Shown here piece after piece: positions 15,633 to 23,566 of a DNA stretch of 55,925 nucleotides. The position numbers and the translations under genes are program-made. How positions within the stretch are numbered: the first letter of the stretch is position 1; the number at the start of each line of letters is the position of its first letter. This stretch comes from Mycobacterium sp. 1423905.2 (GTDB lineage Bacteria; Actinomycetota; Actinomycetes; Mycobacteriales; Mycobacteriaceae), in contig NZ_LZLE01000005.1 of assembly GCF_001673155.1 (NCBI RefSeq), positions 1 to 55,925 of the forward strand, read 5' to 3'. Below the pieces are notes generated by a model, which saw nothing but the letters and a program-made list of their open reading frames with translations, was not told the DNA's origin and made no database searches.

Positions 15633-15788
15633 TTAGAAGTAGTGGCGGCGGCCGCCGACGGCGCGTCCGGTGTTGCCGAGTACCGCCAGGATCGCGCCAA
15701 TGACGATCAGGATGATTCCGATCGTCCACAAGATCGAGATCTTGAGCACGAACCCCACGATGAGCGCGATGATGCCGAGAACAATCAT
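15633..15788 (-). CDS. Small two-helix membrane protein (DUF6131-like)
   Basis: 51 residues, beginning MIVLGIIALIVGFVLK and ending GNTGRAVGGRRHYF. Two hydrophobic helices are separated by KISILWTIG, with a short basic Gly-rich tail. A strong Shine-Dalgarno (GGAAGG) sits 6 bases before ATG 15788. It matches the short hydrophobic proteins common in mycobacteria and labelled DUF6131. It is divergent from the LuxR-type regulator at 15900. Function unknown. Confidence 0.85.
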   Translation of the reverse strand: MIVLGIIALIVGFVLKISILWTIGIILIVIGAILAVLGNTGRAVGGRRHYF

Positions 15789-15899
15789 GACGAGCCTTCC
15801 TCTAGGTGATGGCCGACTATTCGTTGGCCCGGTTCCCCCGACGCCGATCTCAGTTGACCACCCCTAAGGGGGGTAGCAATACACCCCTACGGAGGTAAT

Positions 15900-16577
15900 G
15901 TGCCGGACATGTCGTCACCCGCAAGCGCGCCGATCCGCGTTGCGCTCGTCGACGACTATGACGTGGTCGTCAAGGGCGTCGCCAACATGCTCGACCCGTA
16001 CCGCGACCGGGTTGTCATCGCCGAACTCGATTCGACGATGCCGGTGGAAGACGCGGTCGACATCGCCTTGTACGACTCCTTCGCCCAGCCCGAATCCGAC
16101 CATGAGGAAATCGGTGTCCTGGTGGCCAACCCGCGGGCGCGCCGGGTTGTCGTCTACACGTGGAACTTCCATCCCGATCTCATCGAGAGCGCGCGGCAGC
16201 GCGGCGCGCACGGGTACCTGTCGAAGACCTTGCCGGCTCGAGAGCTGGTCGCCGCGTTGGAGGCGGTGCATGCCGGGGAGGAGGTCATCAGCGACGTGGC
16301 CCCGCGGGCGCGCAGCGCGCCGGGCCTGGACTGGCCCGGGCGCGGCGAAGGGCTCAGCGACCGGGAGGCGGAGGTGCTGGCGCTGATCACGCAGGGTAAG
16401 AGCAACGCCGACGTGGCTCGGCTGACGTATCTGAGCCCCAATACCGTCAAGTCCTACATCCGCACGATCTATCGGAAGCTCGGCGTCGCCAGCCGCACCC
16501 AGGCGGTGCTGTGGGGTGTGCAGCACGGGTTCACTCCCGACCATCACCGCATCGAGCACTGGCGCGGCGGGCCCTGA
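15900..16577 (+). CDS. Orphan LuxR/NarL-family response regulator
   Basis: 225 residues. The receiver domain has the acidic pair VDDYD near residue 20, a candidate phospho-acceptor Asp in ALYDSF, the Thr of VVYTWN and the Lys of GYLSKTL. A NarL/LuxR HTH follows: LSDREAEVLALITQGKSNADVARLTYLSPNTVKSYIR. GTG 15900 has GGAGG only 4 bases upstream; ATG 15909 is the alternative. No histidine kinase is nearby, so it is an orphan regulator. Its stop lies one base from the stop of the convergent exonuclease gene. Confidence 0.88.
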   Translation: MPDMSSPASAPIRVALVDDYDVVVKGVANMLDPYRDRVVIAELDSTMPVEDAVDIALYDSFAQPESDHEEIGVLVANPRARRVVVYTWNFHPDLIESARQRGAHGYLSKTLPARELVAALEAVHAGEEVISDVAPRARSAPGLDWPGRGEGLSDREAEVLALITQGKSNADVARLTYLSPNTVKSYIRTIYRKLGVASRTQAVLWGVQHGFTPDHHRIEHWRGGP

Positions 16578-16578
16578 T

Positions 16579-17565
16579 TCAGAACAGGGCGAACTGCTCG
16601 TCGACCAGGGTGGTGTCGGTGAACTCCTCCATGCTCCGGCCGCCCACCACGGCGCCGACACAGTCCATGAAGTGGTTGTCGGAGACGACGGGAACACCTA
16701 GCTGCAACGCGTGGTAGCCCTTGCCTTGTTCGGGCACGGACTCGTTGCAGACCACCAGCGACGTGTCGCGGTCGACGGAGTCGGTGTAGGCCAGGCCGGC
16801 GTGCAGGATGCGCTCGACGAGTTCGTCGTGGGTGCGGCGCACTTCGGCCGCCAGCGCCACGCGCATGCCTTGGACCAGTGGCCGACCCGAGACGTAGCGG
16901 CCGGGGTTGAGATAGGCGCACGGCGTACGCGACGCCAACAATTTCAGCGGACGCAGCTCGTCGTGTGTCACCCGGCCGTTGGGCCAGCGCCGCCGAGTCA
17001 CCGGGTAAACCGGCAGCCAGACGTCGCGTTCCCGGGCGCGTTGCAGCGCCGGGCTCAGGATGCCGGTCAGCACGCGGGCGTCGTCGAACGCGTCATGAGG
17101 GCGCTCCTGCTGCACGCCCCAATGCGCGGCGAGCGTCTCCAGCCGCAGGTTGTCCAGGCCGAGTTCCAGCCGGCGGGCCAGCTCGACGGTGCACATGACC
17201 GAGTCGACCGGCAATTCGGCTTCGGCGAGTTCAGCCTCCGCGGCGAGGAACGCGTAGTCGAAGGCCACGTTGTGGGCCACGAGTGTGCGACCGCGCAACA
17301 CCTGCGCGACATCACTGACGATGTCGGCGAATCGCGGCTGATCTTCGAGCATGGCGGCGGTCAAGCCGTGCACGTGTGTCGGTCCGGGATCAACGCCGGG
17401 GTTGAGCAAGCTGACCACCGACTGCTCGACGCGTCCGGCGGCGTCAAGTCCGAGTACGGCGATGCTGATGATGCGTGCCTGGCCGGGCCGGAAGCCCGAG
17501 GTCTCGACGTCGATCACGGCCCATCCCCCGTCCGGCTCTCGCGCCGGCCGACCCCAGGACATCAT
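16579..17565 (-). CDS. DnaQ-like 3'-5' exonuclease with BRCT domain (Rv3711c-like)
   Basis: 328 residues. The N-terminal DEDDh exonuclease has AVIDVETSGF (Exo I), LVAHNVAFDYAFL (Exo II) and HDAFDDARVL (Exo III with the catalytic His-Asp). The C-terminal BRCT-like domain covers GMRVALAAEVRRTHDELVERILHAGL to the end, resembling the ligase-type BRCT. The locus corresponds to Rv3711c, annotated as a DNA polymerase III epsilon-like protein. The start is ATG 17565 or 17562; the further upstream frame reads through the repeat array and is not coding. No Shine-Dalgarno is obvious. Confidence 0.9.
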   Translation of the reverse strand: MMSWGRPAREPDGGWAVIDVETSGFRPGQARIISIAVLGLDAAGRVEQSVVSLLNPGVDPGPTHVHGLTAAMLEDQPRFADIVSDVAQVLRGRTLVAHNVAFDYAFLAAEAELAEAELPVDSVMCTVELARRLELGLDNLRLETLAAHWGVQQERPHDAFDDARVLTGILSPALQRARERDVWLPVYPVTRRRWPNGRVTHDELRPLKLLASRTPCAYLNPGRYVSGRPLVQGMRVALAAEVRRTHDELVERILHAGLAYTDSVDRDTSLVVCNESVPEQGKGYHALQLGVPVVSDNHFMDCVGAVVGGRSMEEFTDTTLVDEQFALF

Positions 17566-17648
17566 GGCTTGAGGATGACACGTCGGACCGACAGGTTGGG
17601 GTCGCTGCGCGGCCGTGTCGGCGACTCGGTGTAGCTGGCCCCGCTGCA

Positions 17649-17797
17649 CCCGGCGACAAGCGCCGGGCTTGCGATCACCCTGGGCTGATGCGGGCGACCC
17701 GCGGCGCCCGGCGACAAGCGCCGGGCTTGCGATCACCCTGGGCTGATGCGGGCGACCCGCTGCACCCGGCGACAAGCGCCGGGCTTGCGATCACCCT
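17649..17797. repeat. 58-bp tandem repeat, 2.6 copies
   Basis: Copies begin at 17649, 17707 and 17765, exactly 58 bases apart; the third stops at 17797. Copies 1 and 2 differ only near the unit junction. Each unit starts with a perfect hairpin, CCCGGCG-ACAAG-CGCCGGG. On the minus strand the unit reads GTGATCGCAAGCCCGGCGC and so on, with an AGCGGGTCG block, which resembles the 57-bp repeat I remember inside M. tuberculosis leuA. The array ends immediately before the probable -10 of murT. Confidence 0.93.
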
Positions 17798-17803
17798 TAA
17801 ACT
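17798..17803 (+). promoter_or_regulatory. Candidate murT -10, leaderless spacing
   Basis: TAAACT lies 7 bases before the murT GTG. The repeat array abuts it directly, so repeat DNA supplies the spacer and -35 region. Confidence 0.5.
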
Positions 17804-17810
17804 CACCCGC

Positions 17811-19040
17811 GTGATCACCACCCGCGCCCGTCTGGCGCTCGCCGCCGGTGCGAGCGCACGCTGGGCGTCGCGGGTGACCGGGCGCGGGGCCGGCGCGATG
17901 ATCGGCGGACTGGTAGCGATGACCCTGGACCGTTCGATCCTGCGACAGCTCGGGGCCGGTCGGCGCACGGTCATCGTCACGGGCACCAACGGCAAGTCGA
18001 CCACCACCCGGATGACCGCCGCCGCCTTGGGCACCCTGGGCTCCGTGGCCACCAACGCCGAAGGCGCCAACATGGACGCCGGCCTGGTCGCCGCGTTGGC
18101 CGCCGACCGCAACGCCGGGCTGGCCGCCCTGGAAGTCGACGAGATGCACGTCCCCCACGTTTCCGATGCGGTCGACCCCAGCGTGGTCGTGCTGCTCAAC
18201 CTCTCCCGCGACCAACTCGACCGGGTCGGGGAGATCAACGTCATCGAGCGCACCCTGCGCGCCGGACTGGTCCGACACCCGAATGCCGTCGTCGTCGCCA
18301 ACTGCGATGACGTGCTGATGACCTCGGCCGCCTACGACAGCCCGAACGTCGTGTGGGTCGCCGCGGGCGGCTCCTGGGCCAACGACTCCGTCAGCTGCCC
18401 GCGCAGCGGCGAAGTGATCGTCCGCGACAAAGGCCACTGGTACTCCACCGGCGCCGACTTCAAGCGGCCCAGCCCGCACTGGTGGTTCGACCACGAGACC
18501 TTGTACGGCCCGGACGGGCTGGCGCTGCCCATGCGACTGGCCCTGCCCGGCGCGGTGAACCGCGGCAACGCCGCGCAGGCCGTCGCCGCCGCCGTCGCGT
18601 TGGGCGCCGATCCGGCCAAGGCCGTCGCCGCCGTGTCCGGAGTCGACGAAGTGGCCGGGCGCTACCGGACCGTGCGCGTCGGCGCGCACGAAGCACGCAT
18701 TCTGTTGGCCAAGAACCCCGCCGGCTGGCAGGAGGCGCTGTCCATGGTGGACAAGCACGCGGCCGGGGTGGTGATCGCGGTCAACGGTCAGGTTCCCGAC
18801 GGCGAGGACCTGTCCTGGCTGTGGGATGTGCGGTTCGAGCACTTCGAGCAGACCCAGGTGGTGGCCGCCGGGGAACGCGGCACAGACCTGGCGGTACGCC
18901 TCGGCTACGCCGGCGTCAAGCACACCCTGGTGCACGACACCATCGCGGCCATCGCATCCTGCCCGCCCGGCCGGGTGGAAGTCGTCGCCAACTACACCGC
19001 GTTCCTGCAGCTGCAGCGGGCATTGGGGCGCCATGGCTGA
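17811..19040 (+). CDS. murT: MurT, lipid II isoglutaminyl synthase ligase subunit
   Basis: With GatD, amidates the alpha-carboxyl of D-Glu in the peptidoglycan stem peptide. GTG 17811 gives 409 residues. The Mur-ligase central domain has the P-loop VTGTNGKSTTTRM and LEVDEMHVPHV; the C-terminal DUF1727 region has the segment LSWLWDVRFEHF with the Asp expected for catalysis. The frame continuing upstream to 17475 is repeat sequence and dnaQ shadow. The gatD ATG lies inside its last codons (8-base overlap), so the two are coupled. Confidence 0.94.
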   Translation: MITTRARLALAAGASARWASRVTGRGAGAMIGGLVAMTLDRSILRQLGAGRRTVIVTGTNGKSTTTRMTAAALGTLGSVATNAEGANMDAGLVAALAADRNAGLAALEVDEMHVPHVSDAVDPSVVVLLNLSRDQLDRVGEINVIERTLRAGLVRHPNAVVVANCDDVLMTSAAYDSPNVVWVAAGGSWANDSVSCPRSGEVIVRDKGHWYSTGADFKRPSPHWWFDHETLYGPDGLALPMRLALPGAVNRGNAAQAVAAAVALGADPAKAVAAVSGVDEVAGRYRTVRVGAHEARILLAKNPAGWQEALSMVDKHAAGVVIAVNGQVPDGEDLSWLWDVRFEHFEQTQVVAAGERGTDLAVRLGYAGVKHTLVHDTIAAIASCPPGRVEVVANYTAFLQLQRALGRHG

Positions 19041-19740
19041 ATCGACCGTGCGGATCGGGCTGGTGCTGCCCGACGTGATGGGCACCTACGGCGACGGCGG
19101 CAATGCGTTGGTTCTGCGCCAACGGCTGCTGCTGCGGGGCATCGACGCGCAGATCGAACAGATCACCCTCGACGACCCGGTGCCCGAATCGTTGGACCTC
19201 TACACCCTCGGCGGCGCCGAGGACTACGCGCAGCGGCTGGCCACCCGGCACCTGTTGCGGCATCCCGGCTTACAGCGGGCCGCCGAGCGGGGTGCGCCGG
19301 TGCTGGCCATCTGCGCGGCCATCCAGGTCTTGGGCCATTGGTATGAGACGTCGTCGGGCGAACGGGTCGCGGGCGTGGGACTGCTGGATGCGACCACCTC
19401 GCCGCAGCCCACCCGCACCATCGGTGAAGTGGTCGCCAAGCCGCTGCTGCCCGGGATGACCCAACGTCTCACCGGATTCGAGAACCACCGCGGCGGCACG
19501 ACGCTCGGACCAGCGGCGTCGCCGCTGAGCGAGGTCGTGAAGGGCGCGGGCAATCGGGCCGGGGACGGCATGGACGGCGCAGTGCAGGGCAGCGTCGTTG
19601 CGACCTACATGCACGGCCCGTGCCTGGCCCGCAACCCGGAGTTGGCCGACCGGCTGTTGAGCACGGTGGTCGGCGACCTGGCGCCCCTGGAGCTGCCCGA
19701 AGTGGAGTTGTTGCGCCGCGAACGGCTCTCGGCGCGCTGA
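19033..19740 (+). CDS. gatD: GatD, lipid II isoglutaminyl synthase glutaminase subunit
   Basis: Glutaminase that supplies ammonia to MurT. 235 residues from ATG 19033. Class I glutamine amidotransferase (CobB/CobQ type) features: LYTLGGAEDYAQ, the catalytic Cys94 in VLAICAAIQVLG, and the catalytic His194 in YMHGPCLARNP. Coupled to murT by an 8-base overlap. The frame starting at 18826 is murT shadow. In M. tuberculosis I recall a small gene, Rv3714c, after this one; only 73 bases separate gatD from recR here. Confidence 0.95.
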   Translation: MAESTVRIGLVLPDVMGTYGDGGNALVLRQRLLLRGIDAQIEQITLDDPVPESLDLYTLGGAEDYAQRLATRHLLRHPGLQRAAERGAPVLAICAAIQVLGHWYETSSGERVAGVGLLDATTSPQPTRTIGEVVAKPLLPGMTQRLTGFENHRGGTTLGPAASPLSEVVKGAGNRAGDGMDGAVQGSVVATYMHGPCLARNPELADRLLSTVVGDLAPLELPEVELLRRERLSAR

Positions 19741-19773
19741 GCCTGAAGAATTGCAGCGGAAGTTCGAGTAGCG

Positions 19774-19791
19774 GCCTGAAAAACTTCAGGC
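19774..19791. terminator. Hairpin between convergent gatD and recR
   Basis: GCCTGAA-AAAC-TTCAGGC, a perfect 7-bp stem midway between the gatD stop (19740) and the recR stop (19814). Because the genes converge it could act in both directions. There is no U-tract. A second GCCTGAA at 19741 could compete for the same arm. Confidence 0.5.
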
Positions 19792-19813
19792 TCGCCGACG
19801 GATCAGGGTCTCG

Positions 19814-20425
19814 TCACACCATGGCGCGGCGGCCGGTGAGCGCGCGCCCCAGCGTCAGCTCGTCGGCGAACTCCAAGTCACCGCCCATCGGCAGGCCCGA
19901 CGCGATCCGCGTGACAGTCAGCCCGGGGATGTCGCGCAGCATCCGCACCAGATACGTCGCCGTCGCCTCGCCCTCGGTGTTGGGGTCGGTGGCGATGATG
20001 ACCTCGGTGATCTCGACGTCGTCGACCCGCTCCCCGATGCGGCTGAGTAACTCGCGGATCCGCAGCTGCTCGGGTCCGATGCCCGACAGCGGATCCAGCG
20101 CGCCGCCCAACACGTGGTAGCGGCCGCGGAATTCGCGGGTGCGTTCGACGGCCTGGACGTCTTTGGGTTCCTCGACGACGCACACCAGCGCGCCGTCCCG
20201 GCGAGGATCAGCGCAGATCCGGCACCGCTCGGCGTCGGAGACGTTGCCGCACACCGCGCAGAACCGCACCCCGTCGCGAACCTTGCCCAGCGCGGCGGTC
20301 AGCCGGTCGATGTCGGGCGGTTCCACCGACAACAGGTGAAAGGCGATGCGCTGGGCGCTCTTGGGTCCGATACCCGGCAACTTGCCGAGCTCGTCGATCA
20401 AATCCTGGACAGGTCCTTCGAACAT
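19814..20425 (-). CDS. recR: Recombination mediator RecR
   Basis: Acts with RecF/RecO in loading RecA at gapped DNA. 203 residues, standard length. The N-terminal helix-hairpin-helix is [20 protein letters not shown]; the zinc finger is [16 protein letters not shown]; the Toprim domain follows with [15 protein letters not shown] and [17 protein letters not shown]. Located 12 bases after the ybaB stop, as in the conserved ybaB-recR pair. Confidence 0.97.
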   Translation of the reverse strand: MFEGPVQDLIDELGKLPGIGPKSAQRIAFHLLSVEPPDIDRLTAALGKVRDGVRFCAVCGNVSDAERCRICADPRRDGALVCVVEEPKDVQAVERTREFRGRYHVLGGALDPLSGIGPEQLRIRELLSRIGERVDDVEITEVIIATDPNTEGEATATYLVRMLRDIPGLTVTRIASGLPMGGDLEFADELTLGRALTGRRAMV

Positions 20426-20437
20426 GTCGACCGCAGG

Positions 20438-20809
20438 TCAGAGGCCCTGACCGCCGGGGGCACCCGGCATAGCCGGCGGCGCAGGCGGAGCCGGCGGAGC
20501 TGGTGGGCGCATGGCACCGGCCAGCGCTCCCAGTCGCTCCTGGGCCATCTTGGTGACTTGTGACGACGCGTCGCGCATCGCGCCGACGATCAGATCCTGC
20601 AAGGTCTCGATATCGCTCGGGTCGACCACCTTCGGGTCGATGGTCACCCCGATCACCTCACCGCTGCCTTTGACGAGGACCTGGACCAGGCCACCGCCGG
20701 CTTGCCCATGCACCTCGGAGTTCGCCAGCTGTTGCTGGGCCTCCAACAGTCTCTGTTGCATCTGCTGCGCCTGAGCGAGCAGCTGCGACATGTCGCCTCC
20801 GGGTTGCAT
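20438..20809 (-). CDS. YbaB/EbfC family nucleoid-associated protein (Rv3716c-like)
   Basis: 123 residues. The amphipathic N-terminal helix [24 protein letters not shown] and the core [27 protein letters not shown] are typical of YbaB/EbfC dimers, which bind DNA non-specifically. The C-terminal tail is Pro/Ala/Gly-rich ([19 protein letters not shown]), as in other mycobacterial members. Upstream of recR on the same strand. Confidence 0.92.
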   Translation of the reverse strand: MQPGGDMSQLLAQAQQMQQRLLEAQQQLANSEVHGQAGGGLVQVLVKGSGEVIGVTIDPKVVDPSDIETLQDLIVGAMRDASSQVTKMAQERLGALAGAMRPPAPPAPPAPPAMPGAPGGQGL

Positions 20810-20895
20810 GACAGTCCCCTCGCATCTTGGTCTCGAGTTGGTTTCGCCTGCGGGTGTCGGGCGATTCGAAACCCCCAGCGTAGACCGCGCGACGC

Positions 20896-20901
20896 TACCT
20901 T
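20896..20901 (+). promoter_or_regulatory. Candidate ami1 -10, leaderless spacing
   Basis: TACCTT followed by 6 bases and the GTG start at 20908; no Shine-Dalgarno is present. Confidence 0.5.
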
Positions 20902-20907
20902 GACGCC

Positions 20908-21669
20908 GTGGACCTACGAGTGAGCCTGCGTGTCGGAATAGCCATGGTTGCCGGGGTGCTCGTTGCTGCTTCGACGCCGACGATGCCCACCGCGACCGCG
21001 AATCCCTCCAACATCGCCGGCATGGTGGTGTTCATCGACCCAGGGCACAACGGCGCCAACGACGCCTCCATCGGCCGTCAGGTGCCGACCGGTCGGGGCG
21101 GCACCAAGGACTGCCAAGCCAGCGGAACCTCGACCAACAGCGGCTACCAAGAGCACACCTTCACCTGGGACACTGCACTGCGACTGCGCGCCGCGCTGAA
21201 CGCGCTCGGGGTGCGCACTGCCATGTCCCGCGGCAACGACAACGCCCTGGGTCCGTGCGTCGACGAACGCGCCAACATGGCCAACGCGCTGCACCCCAAC
21301 GCCATCGTCAGCTTGCACGGCGACGGCGGGCCGGCTTCGGGCCGCGGTTTCCACGTCAACTATTCCTCGCCGCCGCTGAATGCCGCGCAGTCCGGGCCGT
21401 CGGTGCAGTTCGCGCGCGTCATGCGCGACCAGCTGCAGGCATCGGGCATTCCGCCGGCCAACTACATCGGACAAAGCGGCCTCTACGGCCGCTCGGACCT
21501 GGCCGGCCTCAACCTGGCGCAGTACCCGTCGGTCCTGGTGGAGCTGGGCAACATGAAGAACCCCGCCGACTCGGCGCTGATGGAATCGGCCGAAGGCCGG
21601 CAGAAATACGCCGACGCGCTGACCCGCGGCGTGGCGGGGTTCCTGGCCACCCAGGGCCAAGCGCGCTAG
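20908..21669 (+). CDS. ami1: N-acetylmuramoyl-L-alanine amidase, zinc-dependent (Ami1, Rv3717-like)
   Basis: Cleaves the bond between MurNAc and the stem peptide during septal peptidoglycan processing. 253 residues with a signal peptide ([19 protein letters not shown]). Amidase_3 residues are visible: zinc ligands in [17 protein letters not shown] and IVSLHGDGG, and the catalytic Glu in [10 protein letters not shown]. There is no cell-wall-binding repeat, consistent with the minimal Rv3717 form. The stop abuts the stop of the convergent SRPBCC gene. Confidence 0.93.
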   Translation: MDLRVSLRVGIAMVAGVLVAASTPTMPTATANPSNIAGMVVFIDPGHNGANDASIGRQVPTGRGGTKDCQASGTSTNSGYQEHTFTWDTALRLRAALNALGVRTAMSRGNDNALGPCVDERANMANALHPNAIVSLHGDGGPASGRGFHVNYSSPPLNAAQSGPSVQFARVMRDQLQASGIPPANYIGQSGLYGRSDLAGLNLAQYPSVLVELGNMKNPADSALMESAEGRQKYADALTRGVAGFLATQGQAR

Positions 21670-22107
21670 CTAGCGCTCCAACTCCGACTTCAGGTTCGCC
21701 AGCACTTCGCCCTGGATCCGCTTGAGCCCTAGCGGGGCAAACGTCTTCTCGAAGAACCCCTTGACCCCGCCCGCACCAGTCCAGGTCGTCTTCACCGTGA
21801 CGCTGGAACCCGGTCCGGCCGGCGCCACCGTCCAGTTGGTGACCAACGACGAGTTGGTGTCCTTCTCGATGACGGTATGCCCGGCGACGTCGACGTTGAC
21901 CTGCACGTCGCGCACCCGGGACTTGGTCGCCTGCAGCCGCCACTTGGCGACCGTGCCTTGCCCCTTACCGCCCTGCAGCACTTGGTAGTCGCTGTATTGC
22001 CGGGAGAGGATCTTCGGGCGAACAGTCTGGTAATCGGCCACCGCATCGAGCACGGCTGCGGGGTCGGCGTCGATCAGAATCGTGCTGGCAGCGCTCACTT
22101 GTCCCAT
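21670..22107 (-). CDS. SRPBCC family protein (Rv3718c-like)
   Basis: 145 residues with the polyketide-cyclase/START-like fold pattern: STILIDADPAAVLDAVADYQTVRPKIL at the N-terminus, a central KGQGTVAKWRLQATKSRVRDVQVNV and the C-terminal helix VKGFFEKTFAPLGLKRIQGEVLANLK. Presumed binder of a hydrophobic ligand; the ligand is unknown. It keeps the Rv3718c position between ami1 and the FAD oxidase gene. The adjacent stop codons create a 14-bp palindrome at 21663-21676. Confidence 0.85.
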   Translation of the reverse strand: MGQVSAASTILIDADPAAVLDAVADYQTVRPKILSRQYSDYQVLQGGKGQGTVAKWRLQATKSRVRDVQVNVDVAGHTVIEKDTNSSLVTNWTVAPAGPGSSVTVKTTWTGAGGVKGFFEKTFAPLGLKRIQGEVLANLKSELER

Positions 22108-22163
22108 CGTCGAGCACCTCCTCAGTGGTAGTCGCGGCAGCGCCCGCGCGCAGATGCAGGGGC

Positions 22164-22182
22164 CCTAGTCGAGGACTAGGGT
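22164..22182 (+). promoter_or_regulatory. Palindromic operator overlapping a -10
   Basis: CCTAGTC-GAG-GACTAGG (22164-22180) is a perfect 7-bp inverted repeat. Its right arm contains TAGGGT (22177-22182), a TANNNT -10 placed 7 bases before ATG 22190. A dimeric repressor bound here would block the promoter of the two lipid genes. The repressor is unknown. Confidence 0.6.
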
Positions 22183-22189
22183 ATATGTG

Positions 22190-23566
22190 ATGCCTGTCCC
22201 GGGATCCGCACTGTCTACCTACATGTCCGGCGTCGAGCGACTGCTGGCCAGTTATCGATCCATCCCCGCGACAGCACCCGTGCGCCTCGCCAAGCCCACC
22301 TCCAATCTGTTTCGCGCGCGCGCCAAAACCCGTGCGCCCGGCCTAGATACATCCGGACTGACCGGGGTCATCAGCGTCGACCCCGACGCGCGCACCGCCG
22401 ACGTCGCCGGCATGTGCACCTACGAGACCCTGGTGGCCGCGACTTTGCGATACGGCCTGTCGCCCCTGGTGGTTCCGCAATTGCGGACGATCACCCTCGG
22501 CGGCGCGGTCACCGGCTTGGGCATCGAGTCGGCGTCGTTTCGCAACGGCCTGCCGCACGAATCGGTGCTGGAGATGGACATCCTCACCGGCGCAGGCGAA
22601 TTGCTGACCGCGTCACCCGATCAGCACCCCGACTTGTATCGCACCTTCCCCAATTCCTATGGCACGCTGGGGTATTCGACGCGACTGCGGATCGAGCTGG
22701 AGCCGATCGCACCGTTTGTGGCGCTGCGGCACATCCGATTCCATTCGTTGGACGCGATGCTGGCGGCCATGGAAGGCATCGTCGAAACTCGCGGCCTCGA
22801 TGGTGTGCCGGTGGATTATCTGGACGCCGTGGTGTTCAGCGCCGAGGAAAGCTACCTGAGCGTGGGCAGACGGACCACCACGCCCGGCCCGGTCAGCGAC
22901 TACACCGGAAAAGACATCTACTACCGGTCGATTCAGCACCCAAGCGGCGTCAAGGAAGACCGGATGACCATCAACGACTACTTCTGGCGGTGGGACACCG
23001 ACTGGTTCTGGTGCTCACGGGCCTTCGGCGCGCAGAATCCCCGGCTGCGGCGCTGGTGGCCGCGCCGCTTCCGGCGTAGCAGCGTGTACTGGAAGTTCAT
23101 CAGCCTCGATCAGCGGTTCGGAATCGGTGACCGGGTCGAACGCCGCAACGGTCGCCCGCCGCGCGAGCGGGTGGTGCAAGATGTCGAGGTCCCCGCCGAA
23201 CGGGCCGGTGAGTTCCTGGATTGGTTCCTCGGGTCGGTGCCGATCGCACCGATTTGGTTGTGCCCGTTGCGTCTTCGCGACCACGACGGCTGGCCGCTGT
23301 ACCCGATCCGGCCCGATCACACCTATGTCAACATCGGTTTCTGGTCGTCGGTCCCGGCCGGCGATACCGAAGGCGAGACCAACCGCGCGATCGAGCGGAA
23401 GGTCAGCGAGCTCGACGGGCACAAATCGCTGTACTCCGACGCGTTCTACACCCGCGAAGAATTCGCCGAGCTCTACGGCGGCGAGTCTTACAACACCGTG
23501 AAGAAAACCTACGACCCCGATTCGCGTCTCCTTGATCTCTATGCAAAGGCGGTGCAACGACAATGA
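22190..23566 (+). CDS. FAD-binding oxidoreductase (Rv3719-like)
   Basis: 458 residues from ATG 22190 (GTG 22187 also in frame). The PCMH-type FAD-binding region has TGVISVDPDARTADVAGMCTYETLVAATLRYGLSP, LRTITLGGAVTGLGIES and SYGTLGYSTRLRIELEPI, like the plant DHCR24/oxygen-dependent choline-oxidase relatives. It overlaps the downstream methyltransferase by ATGA. By analogy with actinobacterial FAD oxidoreductase/methyltransferase pairs that make 10-methyl fatty acids, it may reduce a methylene-lipid made by its partner. That substrate assignment is inference. Confidence 0.85.
   Translation: MPVPGSALSTYMSGVERLLASYRSIPATAPVRLAKPTSNLFRARAKTRAPGLDTSGLTGVISVDPDARTADVAGMCTYETLVAATLRYGLSPLVVPQLRTITLGGAVTGLGIESASFRNGLPHESVLEMDILTGAGELLTASPDQHPDLYRTFPNSYGTLGYSTRLRIELEPIAPFVALRHIRFHSLDAMLAAMEGIVETRGLDGVPVDYLDAVVFSAEESYLSVGRRTTTPGPVSDYTGKDIYYRSIQHPSGVKEDRMTINDYFWRWDTDWFWCSRAFGAQNPRLRRWWPRRFRRSSVYWKFISLDQRFGIGDRVERRNGRPPRERVVQDVEVPAERAGEFLDWFLGSVPIAPIWLCPLRLRDHDGWPLYPIRPDHTYVNIGFWSSVPAGDTEGETNRAIERKVSELDGHKSLYSDAFYTREEFAELYGGESYNTVKKTYDPDSRLLDLYAKAVQRQ

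Noticed and set aside
17649..17797. CRISPR array
   Set aside because: The 58-bp units are contiguous without unique spacers, so this is a tandem repeat. No cas genes are present.
17475..17810. N-terminal extension of MurT through the repeat array
   Set aside because: The extension is translated repeat DNA and antisense dnaQ; family length and the promoter place the start at 17811.
21663..21676. 14-bp perfect palindrome GCGCTAGCTAGCGC
   Set aside because: It is formed by the two abutting TAG stop codons of convergent genes and their Arg codons; no stem of useful length or promoter context argues for an operator.
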